Shown here one piece after another: positions 33,812 through 46,132 of a DNA stretch of 64,000 nt. The notes beneath the pieces are model-generated. The model did not search any database and was not told the DNA's origin. It saw only the letters and a list, made by a program, of their open reading frames with translations. How positions within the stretch are numbered: position 1 is the stretch's first letter; the number at the start of each line of letters is the position of its first letter. Origin of the DNA: Actinomadura_E scrupuli (GTDB lineage Bacteria > Actinomycetota > Actinomycetes > Streptosporangiales > Streptosporangiaceae); assembly GCF_050971785.1 (NCBI RefSeq), contig NZ_JBPCCU010000001.1, positions 186,001-250,000 on the forward strand, in the 5' to 3' direction. The translations under genes and the position numbers were made by a program.

Positions 33812-36800
33812 TTGGCAGCCTCGCGCAACGCCTCGAAACCCGCAACCGGTCCGAACCGCGTATCTTTCGCGCGCATCAAGGAGCCGCTCGAAGTCCCGGA
33901 CCTCCTCGCGCTGCAGACCGAGTCCTTTGACTGGCTGCTGGGCAATGAGAGGTGGAAGTCCCGGGTCGAGGCGGCCCAGGAAGCCGGTAGCAAGAGCGTC
34001 CCGACCCAGTCGGGTCTCGAGGAGATCTTCGAGGAGATCAGTCCCATCGAGGACTTCTCCGGGACCATGTCCCTCTCGTTCCGCGATCACCGGTTCGAGC
34101 CGCCCAAGTACTCCGTCGAGGAGTGCAAGGACAAGGACATGACCTACTCCGCGCCGATGTTCGTGACCGCGGAGTTCATCAACAACTCCACTGGAGAAAT
34201 CAAGAGCCAGACGGTGTTCATGGGCGACTTCCCGCTCATGACCCCGAAGGGCACCTTCATCATCAACGGCACCGAGCGTGTCGTCGTCTCACAGCTCGTC
34301 CGTTCGCCCGGCGTGTACTTCGACCGGCAGCTCGACAAGGCGTCCGACAAGGACATCTACGGCTGCAAGGTGATCCCGTCGCGCGGTGCATGGCTCGAGT
34401 TCGAGATCGACAAGCGCGACAACGTCGGGGTCCGGATCGACCGCAAGCGCAAGCAGGGCGTGACCGTCCTGCTCAAGGCGCTTGGCTGGGACGAGGCCCG
34501 GATCCTCGAGCGTTTCGGTGACTACGAGTCGATGCGCATCACCCTGGACAAGGATCACACCACCGGCCAGGACGACGCTCTGCTCGATATCTACCGCAAG
34601 CTGCGCCCGGGCGAGCCGCCCACGAAGGAGTCGGCGCAGACGCTGCTGGAGAACCTCTACTTCAACTCCAAGCGGTACGACCTCGCGAAGGTCGGCCGTT
34701 ACAAGGTGAACAAGAAGCTGGGGCTCGACCTGGGCGTCCGTCAGGGCACGCTGACCGAGGACGACATCGTCGCCACGATCGACTACCTCGTCCGGCTGCA
34801 CGCCGGTGAGGAGGAGGGCACCGTCGGTGGCGCCCCCGTACCGGTCGAGGTCGACGACATCGACCACTTCGGCAACCGCCGGCTGCGCTCGGTCGGCGAG
34901 CTCATCCAGAACCAGGTCCGCCTGGGCCTGGCCCGGATGGAGCGCGTCGTACGGGAGCGGATGACCACTCAGGACGTCGAGGCGATCACGCCGCAGACCC
35001 TGATCAACATCCGGCCGGTCGTCGCCTCCATCAAGGAGTTCTTCGGCACCAGCCAGCTGTCCCAGTTCATGGACCAGACCAACCCGCTGGCCGGCCTGAC
35101 GCACAAGCGGCGTCTGTCCGCGCTGGGTCCCGGTGGTCTGTCCCGTGAGCGGGCCGGCTTCGAGGTCCGTGACGTTCACCCGTCCCACTACGGCCGGATG
35201 TGCCCGATCGAGACCCCGGAAGGCCCGAACATCGGCCTGATCGGCTCGCTCGCGAGCTTCGGGCGGATCAACCCGTTCGGGTTCGTCGAGACGCCGTACC
35301 GGAAGGTCGTCGACGGCATCGTCACCGACCAGATCGACTACCTGACGGCCGACGAAGAAGACCGGCACATCAAGGCTCAGGCCAACTCGCCGATCAACGA
35401 CGACGGCACGTTCGTGGAGGAGCGCGTCCTCGCCCGCCGTAAGGGCGGTGAGGTCGAGTTCATCCGGCCCACCGAGGTCGACTACATGGACGTCTCGCCG
35501 CGCCAGATGGTGTCTGTGGCCACGGCCATGATCCCCTTCCTCGAGCACGACGACGCCAACCGGGCCCTGATGGGCTCGAACATGCAGCGTCAGTCCGTAC
35601 CGCTGCTGCGCAGTGAGGCGCCGCTGGTCGGCACCGGCATGGAGTACCGTGCCGCGACCGACGCCGGCGACGTCATCACCGCGGAGAAGGCGGGCGTGGT
35701 CGAGGAGGTCTCGGCCGACTACGTGACGATCATGAACGATGACGGCACGCGCAACACCTACCGGGTCGCCAAGTTCAAGCGCTCCAACCAGGGCACGTGC
35801 TTCAACCAGAAGCCCATCGTGGACGAGGGAGCGCGCGTCGAGGTCGGGCAGGTCCTGGCAGACGGACCCTGCACCGACCAGGGCGAGATGGCGCTCGGCA
35901 AGAACCTGCTCGTGGCGTTCATGCCGTGGGAGGGCCACAACTACGAAGACGCGATCATCCTCAGCCAGCGGCTGGTCCAGGACGACGTCCTCTCCTCGAT
36001 CCACATCGAGGAGCACGAGGTCGATGCCCGGGACACCAAGCTGGGCCCGGAGGAGATCACCCGGGACATCCCGAACGTCTCCGAAGAGGTCCTCGCCGAC
36101 CTGGACGAGCGCGGCATCATCCGCATCGGCGCCGATGTCGTCACCGGCGACATCCTGGTCGGCAAGGTCACGCCCAAGGGCGAGACCGAGCTGACCCCGG
36201 AGGAGCGCCTGCTTCGGGCGATCTTCGGGGAGAAGGCCCGTGAGGTCCGCGACACCTCGCTGAAGGTGCCGCACGGTGAGTCCGGCAAGGTCATCGGTGT
36301 CCGCGTGTTCAGCCGGGACGAGGGCGACGAGCTCCCGCCGGGCGTGAACGAGCTGGTCCGCGTGTACGTGGCCCAGAAGCGGAAGATCACCGACGGTGAC
36401 AAGCTGGCCGGCCGGCACGGTAACAAGGGTGTCATCTCCAAGGTGCTGCCGGTCGAGGACATGCCGTTCCTCGAGGACGGCACCCCGGTCGACATCGTGC
36501 TCAACCCGCTCGGTGTGCCCGGCCGGATGAACGTCGGCCAGGTGCTCGAGACCCACCTCGGATGGGTGGCCAGCCGTGGCTGGAAGGTCGAGGGCGACGA
36601 CGCCGACTGGAAGAAGGCGCTCAAGGCGATCGGCGCCGACGAGGCTCCGCCGTGGACCAAGGCAGCGACCCCGGTCTTCGACGGCGCCCGCGAGGACGAC
36701 GTCACCGGGCTGATCGAGCACACCCTGCCCAACCGGGACGGCCAGCGCATGGTCGGTCCGGGCGGTAAGGCACGGATGTTCGATGGCCGGACCGGTGAGC

Positions 36801-37279
36801 CCTTCAAGGACCCGATCTCCGTCGGATACATTTATATTCTGAAGCTGCTCCACCTGGTCGACGACAAGATCCACGCTCGTTCGACGGGTCCGTACTCCAT
36901 GATCACCCAGCAGCCGCTCGGCGGTAAGGCCCAGTTCGGTGGCCAGCGGTTCGGTGAGATGGAGGTGTGGGCACTGGAGGCGTACGGCGCCGCCTATGCC
37001 CTGCAGGAGCTGCTCACCATCAAGTCCGACGACGTCCTCGGCCGCGTGAAGGTGTACGAGGCCATCGTCAAGGGCGAGAACATCCCGGAGCCGGGCATCC
37101 CGGAATCCTTCAAGGTGCTCATCAAGGAAATGCAGTCGCTGTGCCTGAACGTTGAGGTGCTCTCAAGTGACGGCATGTCCATCGAGATGCGCGACACCGA
37201 CGAGGACGTCTTCCGCGCTGCGGAAGAGCTCGGCATCGACCTGTCCCGGCGTGAGCCGAGCAGTGTCGAAGAGGTCTGA
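33812..37279 (+). CDS. rpoB: RNA polymerase beta subunit
   Basis: This 1,155-residue beta subunit forms, with beta-prime, the catalytic channel of RNA polymerase. TTG 33812 (LAASRNASK) follows GGAAGGA by six bases and matches the Streptomyces rpoB start. The rifampicin pocket is wild type: SQLSQFMDQTNPLAGLTHKR with His at 35102-35104 (E. coli 526) and Ser at 35117-35119 (531). Other blocks present are PIETPEGPNIGLIGSLASFG, GHNYEDAIILSQRLV and DGDKLAGRHGNKGVIS. The family Streptosporangiaceae includes strains with a second, resistant rpoB; this copy is the sensitive type. rpoC begins 20 bases downstream. Confidence 0.97.
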   Translation: MAASRNASKPATGPNRVSFARIKEPLEVPDLLALQTESFDWLLGNERWKSRVEAAQEAGSKSVPTQSGLEEIFEEISPIEDFSGTMSLSFRDHRFEPPKYSVEECKDKDMTYSAPMFVTAEFINNSTGEIKSQTVFMGDFPLMTPKGTFIINGTERVVVSQLVRSPGVYFDRQLDKASDKDIYGCKVIPSRGAWLEFEIDKRDNVGVRIDRKRKQGVTVLLKALGWDEARILERFGDYESMRITLDKDHTTGQDDALLDIYRKLRPGEPPTKESAQTLLENLYFNSKRYDLAKVGRYKVNKKLGLDLGVRQGTLTEDDIVATIDYLVRLHAGEEEGTVGGAPVPVEVDDIDHFGNRRLRSVGELIQNQVRLGLARMERVVRERMTTQDVEAITPQTLINIRPVVASIKEFFGTSQLSQFMDQTNPLAGLTHKRRLSALGPGGLSRERAGFEVRDVHPSHYGRMCPIETPEGPNIGLIGSLASFGRINPFGFVETPYRKVVDGIVTDQIDYLTADEEDRHIKAQANSPINDDGTFVEERVLARRKGGEVEFIRPTEVDYMDVSPRQMVSVATAMIPFLEHDDANRALMGSNMQRQSVPLLRSEAPLVGTGMEYRAATDAGDVITAEKAGVVEEVSADYVTIMNDDGTRNTYRVAKFKRSNQGTCFNQKPIVDEGARVEVGQVLADGPCTDQGEMALGKNLLVAFMPWEGHNYEDAIILSQRLVQDDVLSSIHIEEHEVDARDTKLGPEEITRDIPNVSEEVLADLDERGIIRIGADVVTGDILVGKVTPKGETELTPEERLLRAIFGEKAREVRDTSLKVPHGESGKVIGVRVFSRDEGDELPPGVNELVRVYVAQKRKITDGDKLAGRHGNKGVISKVLPVEDMPFLEDGTPVDIVLNPLGVPGRMNVGQVLETHLGWVASRGWKVEGDDADWKKALKAIGADEAPPWTKAATPVFDGAREDDVTGLIEHTLPNRDGQRMVGPGGKARMFDGRTGEPFKDPISVGYIYILKLLHLVDDKIHARSTGPYSMITQQPLGGKAQFGGQRFGEMEVWALEAYGAAYALQELLTIKSDDVLGRVKVYEAIVKGENIPEPGIPESFKVLIKEMQSLCLNVEVLSSDGMSIEMRDTDEDVFRAAEELGIDLSRREPSSVEEV

Positions 37280-37299
37280 TCAACTCAAGGGGAAACAAG

Positions 37300-41172
<3,873 letters not shown>

Positions 41173-41224
41173 CGAGGTCGGTCAGGGTGCCGTACGGCAC
41201 CGCTGACCACCGGGCTCAGCAGCT

Positions 41225-41261
41225 CAGAGGCCCTTCCCGAGCTTTTCGGGAAGGGCCTCTG
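41225..41261 (+). terminator. Terminator after rpoC
   Basis: A 16-bp perfect stem, CAGAGGCCCTTCCCGA (41225-41240) with its complement at 41246-41261, has loop GCTTT. Only a short T-containing tail follows, but the stem is very stable. Confidence 0.85.
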
Positions 41262-41349
41262 GCGTTACCGGGGCCCCGCCGGCGACGGATCACGGGCAAG
41301 ACGGGATATTCTTCGCCGATCATGGTCCGCGACTACCGAGGTGCGCATG

Positions 41350-41970
41350 ATGTGGGGCCGTCGGCCGTGGTGGGACGGGATCGCGAGGTGCGCGGACGGA
41401 ACGCACCAGATCTGGACGGGAAACCTGCTCCTGCGGACGCTGATGTCCTGGGAGTTCAGCCTGGCCGCCGCCGGTGGCAGCGACCCGGAAGCCCAGCGCT
41501 GGCTGGGCTGGAGGCCTGACCAGCTCATGTCCTCCCACGAGCGGAAACGGTTGCTGGCCAAGCGGGTCCGGCGGGTGGGCACCCTCTGGCTCGAGTCGGC
41601 CGATCCCTGCCCCGGCCAGCTGCTCGCCATCGATCCGGCCGGCCGCCGCTACGCGGGTCTGGTCTCGATCGACCTGGAGCGTCTCGAGATGGGCGGCTGG
41701 CTGGCGTCCGGCTATCGAGGCCGGGGCCTCGGGACCGAGCTGTTCGCCGGGGGTGCCCGGTTCGCGCACCGGCATCTCGGCCTCCCCGACATCTGGGCCG
41801 GTGCCGAGCCGGCCAACAAGGCCAGTAGCCGGGCGCTGGCGTCTGCGGGATTCCGGTTCGTCGAGGGACCCAGGGAGCACCGCCTCTCCGACGGGCGGGT
41901 GATACCCGCCGCCTGGTTCCACCACGGTGAGCCCTCAGCCGCCCGGTGCGAGACCGGGACGTCCGGCTGA
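41350..41970 (+). CDS. GNAT-family acetyltransferase
   Basis: This 206-residue protein (from ATG 41350, with GAGGTG six bases before; GTG 41341 and ATG 41347 are alternatives) has the GNAT acetyl-CoA motif ASGYRGRGLGTELFAGGARF and the following motif B ANKASSRALASAGFRFVEG. The N-terminal half is Trp/Arg-rich (WWDGIARC, LGWRPDQLMSSHERKRL). It resembles RimJ/RimL-type N-acetyltransferases in the last part. It lies alone between rpoC and the YGQ-repeat gene. The substrate is unknown; acetylation of a ribosomal protein or small molecule is only a guess. Confidence 0.82.
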   Translation: MWGRRPWWDGIARCADGTHQIWTGNLLLRTLMSWEFSLAAAGGSDPEAQRWLGWRPDQLMSSHERKRLLAKRVRRVGTLWLESADPCPGQLLAIDPAGRRYAGLVSIDLERLEMGGWLASGYRGRGLGTELFAGGARFAHRHLGLPDIWAGAEPANKASSRALASAGFRFVEGPREHRLSDGRVIPAAWFHHGEPSAARCETGTSG

Positions 41971-42315
41971 CGGGTCCGGACGAGTCGCGTGCGGGCGGCG
42001 GGGTCGGCCCACCCCCACGGTCCTTCGAAGGTCGCCGGTTGCTCCTCCGGGCGAGGGCCGGACGGTGGTCGGTGGGAGCTCTTCGGGGCCGGCTTGCCGA
42101 GAGGGGGACGGGCCGCACCGCGGCCGGGCGGCGTCCGGGCGATCGACGGATGAGGTGACCGTGCGGTAACCGGTGGTGACCTGCCGGTGCTCACGGAAGC
42201 GCGGTGATTTGCGGTGTGACAAGGTGCACGGCAGGCTGTATGAAGAAAACCCAGCGGGGTGATACCCGCACGCCCGGACGGGGGTCTGGGGTGATGGCAC
42301 TGAAGGAGCCTGACG
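41971..42315. other. Gene-free stretch before the YGQ-repeat gene
   Basis: No gene was seen in these 345 bases. A weak promoter candidate for the next gene is TGTGAC (42215-42220) with TATGAA (42239-42244), spacing 18. GAAGGAG (42302-42308) is the ribosome site of the next gene. Confidence 0.5.
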
Positions 42316-44817
42316 ATGACCGAGCAGGGCGGCACGCAGGGACCGCAGTGGCCGTTGCCGGATGAGTCCGGGACGGGCGCGCCGGTGAGCGGCCAGAGCG
42401 ACGAGAACAAGGGCGCCGACGACAACAAGGACGCCGAGGGCGCGAAGATCGACCCGCCTGTCCGGCCGCCGGGTGATCGCACCGTGGTATTCGGCGCACC
42501 GCAGCTCGGTGGGTCCGCGCCCGCCGGCGCGCCGGCGCCCAGGTCACCCGAGCCGCCCGCGGAGAGCCCCGCGGCGCCGTACGGCCAGGCGCCGGCGGCA
42601 CCCGCGTACGGGCAGCCTCCGGTCTCCGCGGCCCCCTACGGGCAGCCCGCGGATCCGTACGCGCAGCCCGCGGCGCCCCAGGACCCTTACGCCCAGCCGC
42701 CCGGCGCCCAGGAGCCCTACGGCCGGCCCGCGCAGCCGCAGGCCCCCTACGGCCAGCAGCCGGGCCAGCAGTACGGGCAGCAGCAGTACGGCCAGGCACC
42801 GGCCGGCCAGCCCGAGTACGGGCAGCAGCAGTACGGCCAGCAGCCCGGCCAGCAGCAGTACGGCCAGCCTGGGTACGGGCAGCAGCACTACGACACGCAG
42901 CCCGGCCAGTCGCCCCAGGAGCCGCAGCAGTACGGCCAGCCCCAGTACGGCCAGCAGCAGTACGGCCAGCAGCCCGGTCAGCAGCCGGGCGGCCAGTACG
43001 GTCAGCCCGAGTACGGCCGGCAGCCGGCCCCGCAGGAGCAGCAGCCGTACGGCCGCCAGGCCGAGTCGCCGGGAGCCTACGGACAGCCGCCCGCGCAGCC
43101 GCAGGACCTCTACGGTCAGCCGCAGCAGAGCCAGCCCCAGCAGCCCCAGCAGGGCCAGCCGTACGGTGAGCAGCCCGGCTACCCGCAGGAGCCGCAGGCC
43201 GGGTACGAGCACGGCCAGGACGCGGGCCGGCAGCCGAGGCACGCCCAGCAGCCGGGCTCCTACGCGCAGCCGGACCAGACCTACGGGCAGCAGTACGGCC
43301 AGCCGGAGCAGTACCAGCCGTACGCCCAGCCGGGTGCCCCCGGCCGGACCGAGCAGCCGTACGGGCAGACGGCACCGGACCCGTACGGTCAGCAGCCGGC
43401 TCCGGGCTACGGAGGCGGCCAGGAGGGCGCCACGCCGCAGTCGTACGGGCAGCCGTCCTATGACCGCTCGCCGGAGGCCCGGGAGCAGCGCGACCAGCCG
43501 TCCCACGAGCAGCAGGCCGCTTCCGGCGGCCCGGCCACCGCGGCGTGGACTCCCGGGGACGAGCAGGCCACCGCGGCCTGGACGCCCACCGACGACATCC
43601 AGGTCACGCCGACCAACGACCGCCTGGTGGCGGGGGAGAGCTCCGTCGATCCATGGCAGGCTCCCGCCGCCCCCGAGACGCCGAGAGCGGCTGCGGGCGG
43701 CCGGTCGTCGTCCGGTGAGCCCGACCCGGGCCCGGCCACGCCGGTGAACGCTCCGCCGGCCACCGCGCTGGACCGGCCGCTGTCGTCGTTCGGGCTCGAC
43801 CCGGGCGGCTCCGACGCGGGCGCCACGTCCGGTTCGCGGGCGGAGGACGCCGCCGACGGAGACCGGACCATGATCGTGCCGCCGCCCGCGCAGGGCGGCG
43901 GGTTCGGTGCCGCCGCCGACGAACCGCCCGCGTACGGGCAGCAGCCGTCCTACGGTGAGCAGCAGTCCTACGGCGAGCAGCAGCCGTCGTACGGCCAGGG
44001 TCAGGCCACGCCGGGGGCTCAGGACGAGGACTCCATGGCGACCCAGGCGTTCCGCGCCTCGACGCCGGCCGCCGACGACGCCACCCGGGCCGATGCCGGC
44101 CAGCCGTGGCAGAGCCGGTCGGAGCCCGCCGCGGAGCAGCAGCCCTACGCCCAGGGTGGCTACCCCGCGTACGGCCAGCAGGACGCGACTCAGGGCCACG
44201 ACCAGCAGCAGCCCTATGGCCGGCCCGAGGGTCAGCAGTACCCCCAGCAGCCCTACGGCCAGCAGCAGGAATACGGCCAGCAGCAGTACGGCCAGGAGCA
44301 GCAGTACGGCCAGGACGGCCGGCCGGGCTACGGCCAGCAGTACGGCCAGCAGCAGCAGTACGGCCAGGAGGGCCGGCCGGGCTACGCCCAGGAGGGCCAG
44401 CAGGGCTACGGCCAGGAAGGCCAGCAGGGCTACGGCCAGGAGGGCCGGCACGCCGCCGCCCAGCAGGGGTACGGCCAGGAGGGCCAGCAGGCCTACGCGC
44501 AGCCCGAAGGCCGGCACCACGGTCAGCAGCAGGGCCAGCAGCAGGGTCAGCAGGGCTACGGCCAGCACGCCTACGGTCAGCAGGGCGATCAGCAGCAGGG
44601 CGGCCAGTACCAGGGCGGTCAGCACCAGGGGCAGTACCAAGGTGGTCAGCACCAGGGCCGGCAGGGCGCCGAGGGCTACCCGGGCTACGGCACGGTGGGC
44701 GAGTACCACGAGGACTCGGCCAAGTCGGGCTCCAACAAGCTGATGGTCTTCGGCATCGGAGCCGTCATCGTGCTCGTCGTGGTGGCGATCCTGGTGTTCT
44801 TCCTGCTCTCCGGCTGA
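42316..44817 (+). CDS. Tail-anchored YGQ-repeat low-complexity protein
   Basis: This 833-residue protein has no enzyme domain that I recognise. After a 75-residue hydrophilic lead, residues about 85-390 and 545-800 are made of Tyr-Gly-Gln-Pro units: about 36 YGQ triplets with many QQQ and PYGQ variants. A middle part (about 390-545) is Ala/Pro/Asp/Ser-rich. The only membrane segment is at the very C-terminus (about 808-832, KLMVFGIGAVIVLVVVAILV), so it should be tail-anchored with the repeats in the cytosol. There is no signal peptide. The composition resembles the prion-like domains of FUS-type proteins. It has its own ribosome site and a terminator after it. Function is unknown. Confidence 0.88.
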   Translation: MTEQGGTQGPQWPLPDESGTGAPVSGQSDENKGADDNKDAEGAKIDPPVRPPGDRTVVFGAPQLGGSAPAGAPAPRSPEPPAESPAAPYGQAPAAPAYGQPPVSAAPYGQPADPYAQPAAPQDPYAQPPGAQEPYGRPAQPQAPYGQQPGQQYGQQQYGQAPAGQPEYGQQQYGQQPGQQQYGQPGYGQQHYDTQPGQSPQEPQQYGQPQYGQQQYGQQPGQQPGGQYGQPEYGRQPAPQEQQPYGRQAESPGAYGQPPAQPQDLYGQPQQSQPQQPQQGQPYGEQPGYPQEPQAGYEHGQDAGRQPRHAQQPGSYAQPDQTYGQQYGQPEQYQPYAQPGAPGRTEQPYGQTAPDPYGQQPAPGYGGGQEGATPQSYGQPSYDRSPEAREQRDQPSHEQQAASGGPATAAWTPGDEQATAAWTPTDDIQVTPTNDRLVAGESSVDPWQAPAAPETPRAAAGGRSSSGEPDPGPATPVNAPPATALDRPLSSFGLDPGGSDAGATSGSRAEDAADGDRTMIVPPPAQGGGFGAAADEPPAYGQQPSYGEQQSYGEQQPSYGQGQATPGAQDEDSMATQAFRASTPAADDATRADAGQPWQSRSEPAAEQQPYAQGGYPAYGQQDATQGHDQQQPYGRPEGQQYPQQPYGQQQEYGQQQYGQEQQYGQDGRPGYGQQYGQQQQYGQEGRPGYAQEGQQGYGQEGQQGYGQEGRHAAAQQGYGQEGQQAYAQPEGRHHGQQQGQQQGQQGYGQHAYGQQGDQQQGGQYQGGQHQGQYQGGQHQGRQGAEGYPGYGTVGEYHEDSAKSGSNKLMVFGIGAVIVLVVVAILVFFLLSG

Positions 44818-44889
44818 GCCCGGCTCCGGCCCCGGCCGGGCCCATGTCCGCGTGGCCTCTTCCCTAATCGCACCAGGACAGGACAGAAT

Positions 44890-44912
44890 GCCGACGGGAG
44901 CATCCCGTCGGC
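44890..44912 (+). terminator. Terminator after YGQ-repeat gene
   Basis: GCCGACGGGA (44890-44899) and TCCCGTCGGC (44903-44912) form a perfect 10-bp stem around GCA, followed by GTTCTGCCGTT. It is of moderate strength. Confidence 0.75.
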
Positions 44913-44969
44913 GTTCTGCCGTTATGATGGCCGGGAAGGTCGTCGCGACGGGCACTCCTGCCCTTCGTT

Positions 44970-44999
44970 TTGACCTTTGACGCAAGGGTTAGGTAGTCT
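44970..44999 (+). promoter_or_regulatory. str-operon promoter (rpsL-rpsG-fusA-tuf)
   Basis: TTGACC (44970-44975) and TAGTCT (44994-44999) have 18-base spacing, a good match to housekeeping promoters. The predicted transcript start is near 45006. Confidence 0.65.
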
Positions 45000-45242
45000 C
45001 TCCCTTCGTGCCCGCGGTTCGCGGGTCAGTCTGCGTGCGTGCTGGCACTTGCCGCGCGCCGCAGCTCAACTCCCCGGCTCGATCCGGCCCCTCTTCGTGG
45101 GGAGCCGGGCGCATTGCGGAGGGCGCGACACGCCCGACCGCGGGGGTCGGAGAGGTCGGGAAACCGGCAGGTCACAGCTTCGCAAGAGGTCGTGATTGAA
45201 CAGATAAGACTTACCGGCTCGTACGAGGAAGACGGAGACGCG

Positions 45243-45616
<374 letters not shown>

Positions 45617-45617
<1 letters not shown>

Positions 45618-46087
45618 TGCCGCGCAAGGGACCCGCTGGCAAGCGCCCGCTGATCGCCGACCCGGTGTACAACTCGCCGCTGGTCACCGCGCTGATCAAC
45701 AAGGTGCTCCTCGACGGCAAGCGCTCGATCGCCCAGAGCATCGTGTACGACGCCCTCGAAGGCGCTCGTGAGAAGAGCGGCAACGACCCGGTCGTGACGC
45801 TCAAGCGCGCGCTCGACAATGTGAAGCCGACCCTCGAGGTCCGCAGCCGCCGTGTGGGTGGCGCGACCTACCAGGTGCCGGTCGAGGTGCGCCCGGCGCG
45901 CAGCACCACCCTCGCGCTGCGGTGGCTGGTGCTGTACTCCCGTGCGCGCCGTGAGAAGACGATGACCGAGCGGCTGATGAACGAGCTGCTCGACGCGAGC
46001 AATGGCCTCGGCGCGAGCGTGAAGAAGCGCGAGGACATGCACAAGATGGCCGACTCCAACAAGGCCTTCGCCCACTACCGCTGGTAA
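45617..46087 (+). CDS. rpsG: 30S ribosomal protein S7
   Basis: This 156-residue S7 nucleates assembly of the 30S head and contacts E-site tRNA. It begins MPRKGPAGKRPLIADPVYNS and contains RVGGATYQVPVEVRPARSTT. Its start shares a base with the S12 stop. fusA follows 45 bases later in the same str operon. Confidence 0.98.
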
Positions 46088-46132
46088 TCAGCGGCAGACG
46101 ACGTACGAGACGACGCAAGGAACGCGAGCACA

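Larger units (their letters stand above)
44818..45242. other. Gap between YGQ gene and rpsL
   Basis: This 425-base stretch holds the terminator of the YGQ gene, the str-operon promoter and an untranslated leader of about 235 bases before rpsL. The open frame that extends rpsL upstream to 45039 has no ribosome site and no S12-like residues, so it is treated as leader. Confidence 0.65.

Noticed and set aside
34289..36874. 861-codon reverse-strand open frame in rpoB
   Set aside because: Same codon-bias shadow; no ribosome site and no recognisable protein.
42590..44700. Repeated short DNA units that might be taken for a CRISPR array or tandem satellite
   Set aside because: The units vary in length and keep the reading frame of a protein; there are no uniform repeats with unique spacers.
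42544..44985. 813-codon reverse-strand frame rich in Leu/Val/Ala, looking like membrane protein
   Set aside because: It is the complement of the YGQ repeat codons, so the apparent hydrophobic repeats are an artefact.
45039..45242. N-terminal extension of rpsL
   Set aside because: S12 has a fixed N-terminus (PTIQQLVRKG); upstream codons are leader.
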